The position numbers and the translations under genes are program-made. Positions 50,733 to 64,000 of a DNA stretch of 64,000 nucleotides are shown one piece after another. Each line of letters begins with the position of its first letter. Within the stretch, counting starts at the first letter, position 1. Source of the DNA: Pseudomonas sp. (GTDB lineage: Bacteria; Pseudomonadota; Gammaproteobacteria; Pseudomonadales; Pseudomonadaceae); the NCBI GenBank assembly GCA_007713455.1, contig VMRT01000011.1, positions 62,001 through 126,000 on the forward strand, read 5' to 3'. The notes below the pieces were generated by a model that was given only the letters and a program-made list of their open reading frames with translations, had not been told where the DNA came from and did not search any database.

Positions 50733-52766
50733 ATGTCCAACGCCCCCATCGCCCGCGCCGACACCGGCACCGATCCCTATCGCTGGCTGGAGAATCGCGA
50801 CGCCGACGACGTGCTGGCATACCTCAAGGCGGAGAATGCCTATCTCGAAGAACAGCTCGCCGACCAGTCCGAACTTCGCGAGACGCTGTTCCAGGAAATC
50901 AAGGGCCGCATCCGCGAAACCGACCTGTCCCTGCCGTCGCCTTGGGGACCGTGGCTGTATTACCAGCGCACCACCGCTGGCGACGAATACCCGCGGCACT
51001 ATCGCTGCCCACGCCCGGTCGATGGCTCGCTCACCGTTGACGAGAACGCCGAACAGCTGCTGCTCGACCCCAACGAGCTGGCCGAAGGCGGCTTCCTCTC
51101 CCTGGGCGCGTTCAGCGTCAGTCAGGACCACAGCAAGCTCGCCTACAGCCTCGATCGCGAAGGCGACGAGATCTACCGACTGTTCGTCAAGGATCTCGCC
51201 AGCGGCGACGTGACCGCCCTGCCCTTCGACGATTGCGACGGCAGCATGACCTGGGCCAACGACAGCCAGACGCTGTTCTACGGTGAACTGGACGACACCC
51301 ACCGCCCGCACAAGATTTACCGCTATCGCCTTGGCGATACGGGCAGCCGCGAGGTTTATCACGACCCGGACGGGCGCTTCTTCGTGCATTGCTACCGCAC
51401 CAGCTCCGAGCGCCAACTGGTCATCCTTTCCCACAGCAAGACCACCAGCGAAGCCTGGGTGCTGTCGGCGGACGAGCCGGATGGTCAATGGACGTGCCTG
51501 GCACCACGCCAGGAAGACCACGAGTACTTTCCCGATCATGGCCTTCACGAAGGTCAGTGGAGCTGGCTGATCCGCAGCAATCAGGCTGGCATCAACTTCG
51601 CCCTCTATCTCGCCAGCGAGGCGCAGCCCGAGCGGGAGCATTGGCAGGAACTGGTCCCGCATGACGACGCGGTGATGCTCGAGGATGTCAGCCTGAACGC
51701 CGAGGCGATCACCCTGACCCTGCGCGAAAGCGGCCTACCAGTGATCGAGGTGCGGCCGCAGGGCGTGCAGCCCTATCGCCTGCAGCTGCCCGATGCGGCC
51801 TACAGCCTGCACGTACAGAATTCGCTGGAGTTCACTAGCACGGTGATCCGCCTGCGCTATGAAGCGCTCAACCGACCGGCACAAGTCCGTCAGCTGACGC
51901 TGGCCGACGGCACGCAGGAAGTGCTCAAGGAAACCCCGGTGGAAGGCCCCTTCGATGCGGACGCCTATGAAAGTCGACGCATCTGGGCGACCGCCCAGGA
52001 CGGCACGCAGATTCCCATCAGCCTGGTCGGCCGGCGTGACAGCTTCGGCAAGCCGGCTCCGCTCTATCTCTATGGCTACGGTGCCTATGGGCACAGCCTC
52101 GACCCGTGGTTCTCCCATGCGCGCCTGTCGCTGCTCGACCGCGGTTTCGTCTTCGCCATCGCGCATGTACGTGGCGGCGGCGATCTCGGCGAAGCCTGGT
52201 ATCGCGCCGGCAAGCTGGAACACAAGCCGAACACCTTCAGCGACTTCATCGCCTGTGCCGAGCAGCTGCTGGCCGACGGCTACACCACCTCGCCGCGCCT
52301 GGCCATCAGCGGCGGCAGCGCCGGCGGCCTGCTGATCGGCGCGGTGCTGAACATGCGCCCGGAGCTGTTCGGCGCAGCCGTCGCCGAGGTGCCCTTCGTC
52401 GATGTACTGAACACCATGCTCAACGCCGACCTGCCGCTGACCGTAACCGAGTACGACGAATGGGGCGACCCGAATCAACCGGAGGTGCATGAGCGGATCA
52501 AGGCCTATGCGCCCTACGAAAATATCCGCGCCCAGGCCTACCCCGCGCTGCTCGCAGTGGCCGGCTACAACGACAGCCGCGTGCAGTACTGGGAAGCCGC
52601 CAAGTGGGTCGCCAAGCTGCGCGCCACCCGCACCGACGACAACCTGCTGCTGCTCAAGACCGAATTCGGTGCCGGGCACGGCGGCATGAGTGGGCGCTAC
52701 CAGGCGCTCAAGGACGTGGCGCTGGAGTACGCCTTCGTGCTGAAGGTATTCGGCATGGCGGCTTAG
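50733..52766 (+). CDS. ptrB: Oligopeptidase B (prolyl oligopeptidase family)
   Basis: 677 residues from an ATG with GGAG upstream. A cytosolic serine peptidase cutting short peptides after basic residues. The N-terminal DPYRWLENRDADDVLAYLKAEN leads a beta-propeller; the C-terminal alpha/beta hydrolase has the nucleophile in ISGGSAGGLLIG (about residue 528) and the His in EFGAGHGGMSGR. The lid residues TVTEYDEWGDP are typical of oligopeptidase B. Confidence 0.93.
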   Translation: MSNAPIARADTGTDPYRWLENRDADDVLAYLKAENAYLEEQLADQSELRETLFQEIKGRIRETDLSLPSPWGPWLYYQRTTAGDEYPRHYRCPRPVDGSLTVDENAEQLLLDPNELAEGGFLSLGAFSVSQDHSKLAYSLDREGDEIYRLFVKDLASGDVTALPFDDCDGSMTWANDSQTLFYGELDDTHRPHKIYRYRLGDTGSREVYHDPDGRFFVHCYRTSSERQLVILSHSKTTSEAWVLSADEPDGQWTCLAPRQEDHEYFPDHGLHEGQWSWLIRSNQAGINFALYLASEAQPEREHWQELVPHDDAVMLEDVSLNAEAITLTLRESGLPVIEVRPQGVQPYRLQLPDAAYSLHVQNSLEFTSTVIRLRYEALNRPAQVRQLTLADGTQEVLKETPVEGPFDADAYESRRIWATAQDGTQIPISLVGRRDSFGKPAPLYLYGYGAYGHSLDPWFSHARLSLLDRGFVFAIAHVRGGGDLGEAWYRAGKLEHKPNTFSDFIACAEQLLADGYTTSPRLAISGGSAGGLLIGAVLNMRPELFGAAVAEVPFVDVLNTMLNADLPLTVTEYDEWGDPNQPEVHERIKAYAPYENIRAQAYPALLAVAGYNDSRVQYWEAAKWVAKLRATRTDDNLLLLKTEFGAGHGGMSGRYQALKDVALEYAFVLKVFGMAA

Positions 52767-53055
52767 CACGCACGCGTGCCTGTCGGGTTGTGCTAGACAT
52801 TCAGCCTCGGGGCCAGCCGTGAAGCACGGCTGCCCCGCGCCGATGTTGGTCGCGAAGTTCGTCCGTCGCACTTTCACGATTCGCGGTCAGGACCGTTCCC
52901 GCGCATTGGCGCGCCCTGGCTCCCTCCTCCCGGCGTCCGTTTGGCTTCCCACAACAGCCACTTCAACGGCGTTTCCGCCAGATGCCGACCTGCGGCACCG
53001 AACAGCCTGCGCTGGCGAGAGTCATTCATTGAGAATGTCCTCGTCGGAGCCACCC

Positions 53056-53418
53056 ATGAACAACAAGTCCTCGAACCACCAGAATCAGAACGTCCACGGC
53101 TGGGAGCGCGCCATGTCCCTGGCCGGCGGGCTGTATTTACTTGCCAAGGGCCTCAGCCGCGGCGGTTTGGGCGGACTGCTGCAGCTGGGTATCGGCGGCC
53201 TGGCGCTGTCCCGTGGCGTAACCGGGCACTGCGAGGCCAAGCGCGTGTTCAATGAAATCAACGAACAGGCCGGCATGGCCGAAGGCCGCTCGCACCACAT
53301 GCCGTTCGAACGCTCGGAAAAGGATCGCCAGCAATTGCAGGCCAACGCCGCGGCAGCCACCAACGGCACTACCGTAACCGGCAATGACAGCCTGAAAAGC
53401 CCGCCTGCCGGCGTCTGA
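53056..53418 (+). CDS. DUF2892 (YgaP-like) membrane protein
   Basis: 120 residues. After a polar start, WERAMSLAGGLYLLAKGL and GLGGLLQLGIGGLALSRGVTGH form a two-helix membrane hairpin, the DUF2892 motif, followed by a polar cytoplasmic tail. CGGAG precedes the ATG. Function unknown. The 289 bases before it hold no supported gene. Confidence 0.8.
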   Translation: MNNKSSNHQNQNVHGWERAMSLAGGLYLLAKGLSRGGLGGLLQLGIGGLALSRGVTGHCEAKRVFNEINEQAGMAEGRSHHMPFERSEKDRQQLQANAAAATNGTTVTGNDSLKSPPAGV

Positions 53419-53524
53419 TCCCGCGCCCATTCAAGCGCGGAACATTGAGCCCGGCGAGTCGTGGCATGGCCGCCGGGCGCAGGCTCACGGGTAAAGCGTT
53501 ACTAAGCTCCGCTCGCCCTCTCCT

Positions 53525-55480
<1,956 letters not shown>

Positions 55481-55864
55481 GGCAGTTCCTCGTCTGTCTT
55501 GTTGGTATGCAGAACCCTGTCCAGCAGGCGAACCCAATGACCAACCCAGCGCCTGTCAGACGGTGCACTCCAGCCAAGCACGCCACCCATGGCGTATCGG
55601 CTTTGCTCAAGCATAGACCGCGCCTCACCGCATGGCGTGTGCACTGCCGCCATTTGCCAGAGCTTTTGCGTAGCTGAATGCTACGGCCCCGACACCCGCG
55701 GACGTGTTTTGCGGGCAAAAAAAAGCGGCCTCAGGGGCCGCTCGGTCAACCATCCGGTTGCAATACACACTTGTCCGATCACGCAGATAGACACCGCCAT
55801 TCTGTGCAGCCAGCGCCGTGGCCGAAACTGCACATTGGTCTAACAGACCATTGGCGGGCTTGCC
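55481..55864. other. Intergenic region between dctP and acsA
   Basis: About 380 bases with the dctP terminator in the middle and the acsA promoter region to its left. No gene is supported. Confidence 0.5.
55717..55742 (-). terminator. Terminator of the TRAP binding-protein gene
   Basis: AGCGGCC / GGCCGCT stem with TCAGG loop; on the minus strand it is followed by T8 (A8 at 55717-55724). Confidence 0.85.
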
Positions 55865-57908
<2,044 letters not shown>

Positions 57909-58084
57909 AGTGGATTCCCGTATTCGCGGTAGACGAAGCATGCGCTGCCCGACCTAAGCTTTTCAAAGCTCCTTTCGTCTTAGCCTTCGTGAGGCGCGAA
58001 ACCTTACTTGGCCAACGGCCAATTGTGCGCTGCCGATGGGTCGGTCATGCTCGGCACCATGAATCAACCGGCACAGGTGTCGTG

Positions 58085-59287
58085 ATGAGCGAACAGACAG
58101 ACAAGAACCTGCCGCTGCAGGGCCTCAAGGTGATCGAGATGGGTCAGCTGATCGCCGGCCCTTTCGCCAGCAAGCTGCTCGGCGAATTCGGCGCCGATGT
58201 GATCAAGATCGAGCCGCCCAGGGTCGGCGACCCGTTGCGCAAGTGGCGCAAGCTCAAGGACGGTACCTCGCTCTGGTGGCATGTGCAGTCGCGCAACAAG
58301 CGCTCGGTGACGCTGGATCTCAAGGCCGCGGAAGGCCAGGAAATCGTCCGCCAGCTGGTGGCCGAAGCCGACATCCTGGTGGAGAACTTTCGCCCCGGCA
58401 CGCTGGAAGAATGGGGCCTGGGCTGGGATGAGCTGTCGAAGCTGAACCCTCGGCTGATCATGCTGCGCATTTCCGGCTACGGCCAGACCGGCCCCTATCG
58501 CGACCTGCCTGGCTTCGGTGTGATCGGCGAAGCCATGGGCGGTCTGCGCCACCTCTCCGGCTATCCCGGCCAGCCGCCGGTGCGGGTCGGCGTCAGCATC
58601 GGCGATTCGCTGTCCTCGCTGTATGGCGTGATCGGTGTATTGCTCGCCCTGCAGGAGCGCAACCGTAGCGGCCAGGGCCAGGAGATCGACGTGGCGCTGT
58701 ACGAGTCGGTGTTCGCCATGATGGAAAGCCTCGTGCCCGAATACGACGCCTTCGGCTACGTACGCGAGCCGGCTGGCAGTGCCCTGCCCGGCATCACGCC
58801 GTCCAATTCCTATCTGTGCAACGACGGCGCCTACGTGCTGATCGCCGGCAATGGTGACAGCATCTACAAGCGCCTGATGACCCTGATGGGCCGCCAGGAC
58901 CTCGCCGATGACCCGCGCTTCGCCCACAACGACGGCCGCGCCCAGCACGCCGAGCTGATCGATGCCGCCATTGGCGAATGGACCATCCAGCACAGCCGCG
59001 ACGAGGTGATCGAAGCACTCAAGGGCGCCCGCGTGCCGGCCGGCTATCCCTACACCGCTGCCGATATCGTCAAGGACCCGCACTACCTGGCGCGGCAGAT
59101 GATCGAGCAGGTGCAGACCTTCGCCGGCCCGCTCAAGGTACCGGGCGTGCTGCCCAAGCTGTCGCGCACGCCAGGACGCATCGGCGAAGGCGGCCCGCAA
59201 TTGGGCGAGCACACCGACGACGTGCTGGCCGGCCTCGGCCTCACCGGCGAACAACGCCAGGGCCTGCGCGAGCGCGGGATCATCTGA
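58085..59287 (+). CDS. CaiB/BaiF family CoA-transferase
   Basis: 400 residues from MSEQTDKNLPLQGLKVIEMGQLIAGPF. Class III CoA-transferase with KIEPPRVGDPLRKWR and the catalytic-loop segment ENFRPGTLEEWGLG. It moves CoA between organic acids such as succinate and a target dicarboxylate. It is followed by an HMG-CoA-lyase-like gene, so the product is likely cleaved by a lyase. The exact acid is unknown. Confidence 0.88.
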   Translation: MSEQTDKNLPLQGLKVIEMGQLIAGPFASKLLGEFGADVIKIEPPRVGDPLRKWRKLKDGTSLWWHVQSRNKRSVTLDLKAAEGQEIVRQLVAEADILVENFRPGTLEEWGLGWDELSKLNPRLIMLRISGYGQTGPYRDLPGFGVIGEAMGGLRHLSGYPGQPPVRVGVSIGDSLSSLYGVIGVLLALQERNRSGQGQEIDVALYESVFAMMESLVPEYDAFGYVREPAGSALPGITPSNSYLCNDGAYVLIAGNGDSIYKRLMTLMGRQDLADDPRFAHNDGRAQHAELIDAAIGEWTIQHSRDEVIEALKGARVPAGYPYTAADIVKDPHYLARQMIEQVQTFAGPLKVPGVLPKLSRTPGRIGEGGPQLGEHTDDVLAGLGLTGEQRQGLRERGII

Positions 59288-59293
59288 CACTGC

Positions 59294-59372
59294 CGTAGGG
59301 TGGACAACGCGAAGCTTGTCCACCTCCGAGCCAGCCGAAAAGGTGGATGGATGAAGCGTCATCCACCCTACG
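59294..59372. repeat. REP-like large inverted repeat, copy 2
   Basis: CGTAGGGTGGA (59294-59304) and TCCACCCTACG (59362-59372) close an imperfect palindrome that contains two smaller hairpins, GTGGACAA/TTGTCCAC and GTGGATG/CATCCAC. The core resembles the copy at 25539. It lies between two genes likely to be co-transcribed. Confidence 0.75.
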
Positions 59373-59390
59373 AAACCCCAGGACTCACCC

Positions 59391-60326
59391 ATGAACAAGC
59401 GCCTGTATATCCAGGAAGTCGCCACCCGCGACGGCTTCCAGATCGAAGCGGCCTTCGTGCCGACCGAAGCCAAGATCGCCCTGATCGACCGCCTCTCGCA
59501 AACCGGGCTGGCGAAGGTCGAGGTCACCTCCTTCACCTCGCCAAAGGCCATCCCCAACCTGCGCGACGCCGAAGACGTGATGCGCGGCATCCGCCGTGTG
59601 GAGGGCGTCGAGTACACCGTGCTGGTGCCCAACGTGAAGGGCTGCGAGCGCGCCCTTGCCTGCGAAGTGGACGAGATCAACCTGGTGATGTCGGCCAGCG
59701 ACACCCATGGCCTGGCCAACCTGCGCATGACGCCCGAACAGTCGCTGGTGCAGTTCCGCGAAATCATCGAAGTCACTCGCGGCAGTGGCGTGTTCATCAA
59801 CGCCTCGCTATCGACCACCTTCGGCTGCCCCTTCGAGGGCGACGTGCCCGAGCGGCGCATCTATGAGCTGGTGCAACGCCTGCTGGAGATCGGCGTGCAA
59901 GGCATCACCCTCTGCGACACCACCGGCATGGCCGACCCGGCGCAGGTCGAGCGCATCTGCCGCGAAGTGCTGAACAGCTGGCCGCAGGCAGTATTCACCG
60001 CACACTTTCACAACACCCGCGGCATGGGCCTGGCCAACGCGCTGGCAGCGCTGAACGCCGGCATCGACCGCTTCGACGCCTCCCTCGGCGGACTCGGCGG
60101 CTGCCCTTACGCGCCCGGCGCCAGCGGCAATATCTGCACGGAGGATCTCGTGCATATGTTCCAGCGCATGGGCCTGAACACCGGCGTCGATCTCGACCGC
60201 CTGCTGCAATGCGCCGCCGACCTGCCCCAACTGGTCGGCCATGACGTGCCGGGCGCGGTACTCAAGGCCGGCAAGGCCGATCGCCGTTATCCGAAGCCGA
60301 AGTGGATGCAGGAAGCAGGCGGTTGA
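59391..60326 (+). CDS. Hydroxymethylglutaryl-CoA lyase family protein
   Basis: 311 residues, DRE-TIM metal-dependent lyase. EVATRDGFQIE is the metal/arginine motif; VTSFTSPKAIPNLRDAE follows, and GGLGGCPYAPGASGN is the HMGL C-terminal signature with the catalytic Cys. It would cleave HMG-CoA or a related citramalyl/methylmalyl thioester to acetyl-CoA plus a ketoacid. CAGGA precedes the ATG. Its pairing with a CoA-transferase suggests catabolism of a branched dicarboxylate. Confidence 0.85.
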   Translation: MNKRLYIQEVATRDGFQIEAAFVPTEAKIALIDRLSQTGLAKVEVTSFTSPKAIPNLRDAEDVMRGIRRVEGVEYTVLVPNVKGCERALACEVDEINLVMSASDTHGLANLRMTPEQSLVQFREIIEVTRGSGVFINASLSTTFGCPFEGDVPERRIYELVQRLLEIGVQGITLCDTTGMADPAQVERICREVLNSWPQAVFTAHFHNTRGMGLANALAALNAGIDRFDASLGGLGGCPYAPGASGNICTEDLVHMFQRMGLNTGVDLDRLLQCAADLPQLVGHDVPGAVLKAGKADRRYPKPKWMQEAGG

Positions 60327-60651
60327 CCGCGTACGGAGCGGCTGCTGGAAGGTGTGGCGCCCGATGAGCGGTGATTCAGCGGTAACTGGCACAGCACAAA
60401 ACCCGTCTGGCGGCGGGTTAGCAATGAGATGGTGAAGCGAGACTATCGGAACCGGCGAGCCCTGCAGCGGAGCAAGGTCGATAACAATGATGATCTTCGC
60501 GATCGCTTGAACGCTTGGCCCCCGCTGCGCGAACTACAGAATGGCCAGGGCAATGCCCAGTACAGGCCGGATATACGAATGCAACCGCGCTGACGACAGG
60601 ATCGAAAAAAACTATTCCTCACTGCTTGTGGGGAGAGTCCATATACGCTTG
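60327..60651. other. Region after the HMG-CoA-lyase-like gene
   Basis: About 325 bases with no supported gene. At its right end, on the minus strand, is the start of a probable attC site of the adjacent cassette gene. A weak hairpin (AACCCG/CGGGTT at 60400-60419) lacks a T-tract. Confidence 0.4.
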
Positions 60652-60659
60652 TTAGGCGC
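60648..60659 (-). repeat. Partial attC site (inverse core) at the cassette end
   Basis: Minus strand GCCTAACAAGCG, typical of the first arm of an attC. The expected closing core GTTRRRY is not evident within the next 100 bases, so the site looks decayed. Confidence 0.5.
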
Positions 60660-61119
60660 GACGCAGAGCTTCAGTGAACTCATGCTCGCCTTCGGCGCCC
60701 CACCACGGAGCGACAAGCGTACCACCTAGCCCGCATAGCTCTTTCAACAGTATGAGCAGAGCGTTGACCTCGGATGCTCCCCATGCACTGCCCATTCGGT
60801 AGTCGATGTTCAAGCTAGAGGGCATGACGAGAACTCCTAAATCGGGAAGCGTGCAGTTTGCAATGGTTATGCCTGCTAGCACTACATGGAATGGTTCTGC
60901 TGACTCACAAACAACTAATGCTGCATCACCGGCACCTGTGAATGGTTTCTCTTTTTGCGAAGATTTGATCCAAAGGTAGCCTCCGCCGGCCGTTACATTC
61001 CGGGCATTATTTGCGAAGAAAAATTCGAAACCTTTGGATACTTTATTTGGATTCGAATACCGCACTTCCAACTCTGGAAGAGAGCCGTCATCGGTAACAA
61101 AGTATCGGAGCAGTTTCAT
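60652..61119 (-). CDS. Integron-cassette-type hypothetical protein
   Basis: 155 residues, no recognised family, no signal peptide. GC is visibly lower than in the surrounding genes and codon use is different. On the minus strand GTTAGGC lies five bases before the ATG, as in integron cassettes. The TAA stop is embedded in GCCTAAC followed by AAGCG, the start of a typical attC. The N-terminal half (GSLPELEVRYSNPNKVSKGFE) and a later Gly-rich part give no function. Its transfer by an integron is a strong inference. Confidence 0.7.
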   Translation of the reverse strand: MKLLRYFVTDDGSLPELEVRYSNPNKVSKGFEFFFANNARNVTAGGGYLWIKSSQKEKPFTGAGDAALVVCESAEPFHVVLAGITIANCTLPDLGVLVMPSSLNIDYRMGSAWGASEVNALLILLKELCGLGGTLVAPWWGAEGEHEFTEALRRA

Positions 61120-61124
61120 ACAAC

Positions 61125-61131
61125 GCCTAAC
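61125..61131 (-). repeat. Integron core site before the cassette ORF
   Basis: Minus strand GTTAGGC (plus GCCTAAC), followed by GTTGT and the ATG. This is the usual recombination core (G^TTAGGC) at the start of a cassette. Confidence 0.6.
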
Positions 61132-61470
61132 TATAATTAGACACCACGTGGTGTATAAGACGCCGAACGGGCTTGGTGTATAACATTCCGTTCGCCTTTC
61201 TCTTCGAGCCTCTAGCTCGGGCCTCTCAGGGACGTCGGGTGTTTATATACCAGCTCTGGGAAGCGTGAAATTGATGTCATCAAACATTGCCTCGCCTGCG
61301 ACCTACCGCACACGCTCCACCATTGCCGTGTCGATAAGGCTTCGCGATTCCATAGCCGCAAAAAAAACTGGCAAGCACAAGCGGCAGGCCTAGCAGGGCC
61401 CTAGAAAAACCAAACCACTGCAGGCCGGAAAACAGTTAGGTCTCGCCGTCCGCAGCACGTAGCAACGGGC
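61132..61470. other. Region between the cassette gene and the alpha/beta hydrolase
   Basis: About 340 bases with palindromes but no supported ORF. It may include the remnant of a previous cassette's attC. A GTTAGGT core-like heptamer is at 61435 on the plus strand. Confidence 0.4.
61137..61158. repeat. Perfect palindrome next to the cassette core
   Basis: ACACCACGTGGTGT (61141-61154) is a perfect 14-bp palindrome within a longer imperfect one. TGGTGTATAA is repeated directly at 61149-61158 and 61174-61183. Confidence 0.55.
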
Positions 61471-62361
61471 TCAATCCCCCTGACAGAACTGCAGAATCGC
61501 CTCGGCCACTGCCTGCGGCGCCTCGCGCTGGGGGAAGTGGCCGACGCCTGGCAATAGCTGTCGGTGGTATGGGCCGCTGAACAAGGCCTCGCGGCCCGCC
61601 GAGGTTTCCGGTGCGTTGCAGGTATCGGCCTCGCCGTGCAGCACCAGCGTCGGCACGGCGAGCACCGGGGCCGGTTGCAGCAGCGCCTCGTCCGATGCAT
61701 AGGCAGGATCGCCGTCGACGAAGCCCCAGCGGTGGCGATAGGAATGCAGTACCACGGCAGCCCAGTCCGGATTATCGAAAGCTTCCAGGGCCTGGATGAA
61801 ATCCGCCTCGCTGTACCAGCCGGCCGGTGACCAGGTATCCCACAGCAGCCGCGTGAAGGCCGCGCGATCCTCGGTTACCGTCTGCTCGCCGCGCGAGGTG
61901 GCCATGTACCAGTGGTACCAGTAGTTGCGCGCCTGGCTCAGCGAGATGTGCTGGTTCGGGTCATTGGTGCCATAGCCCACCGCGAGCATTACCAGCCGTG
62001 CGGCGGCGTGATGGCGCAGCCCGCAGGCATTGGCCACCGCCCGCGCGCCCCAGTCGTGGCCGACCAGCACCGGCTGGTCGAGGCGCAGCGCATCGATGAA
62101 ATCCAGCAGATCGCGGCCCAATGCGGCCAGCTGGCCGCTGCGCGGGGTCAGTGGGTCGATAAAGCGCGTCTGCCCGAAACCACGCAGCGTCGGGCAGAGC
62201 ACCCGGTAGCCGGCAGAGGCCAGGCGCTCGGCGACCTCGGTCCAGCTCTCCGCGCAATCCGGCCAGCCGTGCACGAGCACGGCCACCTGTTGGCCACGGG
62301 GATTCCATTCGAGATAAGCGATATCCAGCACCGGCGTGCTGACAAAGGCATAGCGACTCAT
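61471..62361 (-). CDS. Alpha/beta hydrolase (epoxide-hydrolase-like)
   Basis: 296 residues. HGWPDCAESW is the oxyanion motif and GHDWGA holds the nucleophile Asp103, as in epoxide hydrolases and haloalkane dehalogenases rather than Ser hydrolases. The general-base His275 is in PGVGHFPQRE. AAGGAG precedes the ATG. The substrate is not evident. Confidence 0.85.
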   Translation of the reverse strand: MSRYAFVSTPVLDIAYLEWNPRGQQVAVLVHGWPDCAESWTEVAERLASAGYRVLCPTLRGFGQTRFIDPLTPRSGQLAALGRDLLDFIDALRLDQPVLVGHDWGARAVANACGLRHHAAARLVMLAVGYGTNDPNQHISLSQARNYWYHWYMATSRGEQTVTEDRAAFTRLLWDTWSPAGWYSEADFIQALEAFDNPDWAAVVLHSYRHRWGFVDGDPAYASDEALLQPAPVLAVPTLVLHGEADTCNAPETSAGREALFSGPYHRQLLPGVGHFPQREAPQAVAEAILQFCQGD

Positions 62362-62413
62362 GCCGGCGTCTCCTTACGTTGGTCGAGCGGTCAGCATAAG
62401 CGTTCGTCTGGGT

Positions 62414-62445
62414 AAAAAAAGCAGGCCCGTCTCATCTGGACGGGC
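62414..62445 (-). terminator. Terminator of the second DctP gene
   Basis: GCCCGTC / GACGGGC (62425-62431 with 62439-62445) has a 7-base loop; the minus strand then reads CTGC and T7 (A7 at 62414-62420). Confidence 0.8.
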
Positions 62446-62514
62446 GCCGCTCGGTTGACCGATAAGAACCTGGGCGGGAGCACACTGCGCCCCGCCCAGG
62501 CGGATGGTTTGGTG

Positions 62515-63558
<1,044 letters not shown>

Positions 63559-64000
63559 TCAGGGCACCGCTTGCCCGGCACGTTGCAGCAGGCGACGGGC
63601 ACGGCCGATGACGGGGGCGTCGACCATCTGTCCGTCCACCACGAAAACCCCCTCGCCGGAAGCTCCGGCGGCGAGGATGCGTTGCGCCCAGGCCAGTTCC
63701 GCGGCACTGGGCATCAGGGTTTCGTGCACCACGGCCACCTGGCTCGGATGGATGCACAGCAGGCCGCCAAAGCCCATGTCACGCGCATCGGCAGCGGCAC
63801 GGGCGAGGCCTTCGAGGTTCTTGATGTCGGGAAAGACGCTGTCCAGCGGCGCTGCCAGCCCGGCCAATCGCGACTGCAGCAGCAGCGCATAGCGTGCCTG
63901 GTCGAGCATGCGCTCGGCGCCGGCGGTGCCATTGGCCAAGCCGAGATCGAGGCCCAGGTCCAGCGCGCCGAAGGACAGCCGCTCGACACCCTGGGCGTGG
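63559..64000 (-). CDS. HpcH/HpaI aldolase / CitE-type CoA lyase (partial)
   Basis: The frame runs off the right edge; the visible 146 residues are the C-terminal part. VERLSFGALDLGLDLG, SVFPDIKNLEGLARAAADAR and GFGGLLCIHPSQV are hallmarks of citramalyl-/malyl-CoA and citrate lyase beta proteins. It would cleave a malyl-type CoA thioester, releasing acetyl-CoA plus glyoxylate or pyruvate. Together with the CoA-transferase, HMGL and DctP genes it points to dicarboxylate catabolism. Confidence 0.85.
   Translation of the reverse strand, partial: HAQGVERLSFGALDLGLDLGLANGTAGAERMLDQARYALLLQSRLAGLAAPLDSVFPDIKNLEGLARAAADARDMGFGGLLCIHPSQVAVVHETLMPSAAELAWAQRILAAGASGEGVFVVDGQMVDAPVIGRARRLLQRAGQAVP

Noticed and set aside
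60400-60420. AACCCG/CGGGTT hairpin after the HMG-CoA-lyase-like gene as a terminator
   Set aside because: There is no T-tract and the stem is only six bases with an 8-base loop.
61435-61441. GTTAGGT as a second integron core site
   Set aside because: It is more than 300 bases from GCCTAAC at 61125, too far for one attC, and the heptamer is short enough to arise by chance.

Overview
The window is high-GC proteobacterial chromosome, most likely from the Pseudomonas stutzeri group (Stutzerimonas). The main evidence is the Pseudomonas-type block psrA / lexA-sulA / DUF6586 / topA / DUF1653 / fadA-fadB together with nagZ and mtnP, plus betT-betB-betA, acs and rimO homologues that all read as Pseudomonas-like. 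A lone integron-type gene cassette and a dispersed GTGGA..TCCAC repeat fit the same group. Species assignment is inference, since no search was run.

Layout. 1-3510: the end of a LysR-type gene, a heat-shock ibpA-type gene with a sigma32-like promoter and a ROSE-like leader, an SDR oxidoreductase, dusC, two small secreted proteins and a small membrane protein. 3569-3926: two tandem initiator tRNA genes, each with its own promoter and terminator. 3927-4758: an AT-richer leader with an ops (RfaH-recruitment) element. 4759-23219: an 18.5 kb, one-strand exopolysaccharide operon. In order it has an Fe(II)/2OG oxygenase, a DegT aminotransferase, a Wzx flippase, a GT2, a Wzc tyrosine kinase/copolymerase, WbqC, an RfaH paralogue, a GT4, a Wzy polymerase, a PslG-like glycoside hydrolase, a GT4, a degenerate acyltransferase, a GT4, two small ORFs, a GT2 and an acyltransferase. 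23223-25508: a secreted protein and rimO. 25583-30902: betT-betB-betA for choline uptake and oxidation to glycine betaine. 31325-35914: an orphan TrpB, TrmO and a QuiP-like N-acyl-homoserine lactone acylase. 35987-40395: a minus-strand run of DUF2489, a SEC-C mini-protein, a LEA14-like lipoprotein, mtnP, nagZ, an L,D-transpeptidase and psrA. 40502-50300: lexA-sulA, a drug/metabolite transporter, topA and fadBA. 50733-55480: oligopeptidase B, a DUF2892 protein and acs. 55865-64000: a dicarboxylate and CoA-thioester catabolic region with two TRAP binding proteins, LysR, a CaiB CoA-transferase, an HMG-CoA-lyase-like enzyme, an integron-type cassette gene, an alpha/beta hydrolase and a CitE-type lyase.

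How it works together. The most distinctive system is the polysaccharide operon. It has an ops element in its leader and encodes its own RfaH homologue as the seventh gene, which predicts an operon-internal positive feedback loop of transcription antitermination. The window shows no priming glycosyltransferase, outer-membrane export (OPX) protein or Wzb phosphatase, so those functions must come from elsewhere. psrA has two abutting palindromic PsrA-type boxes upstream, and lexA has two SOS boxes overlapping or following its promoter. The right-hand end couples predicted dicarboxylate binding to CoA activation and cleavage to acetyl-CoA-level products, next to acetyl-CoA synthetase.
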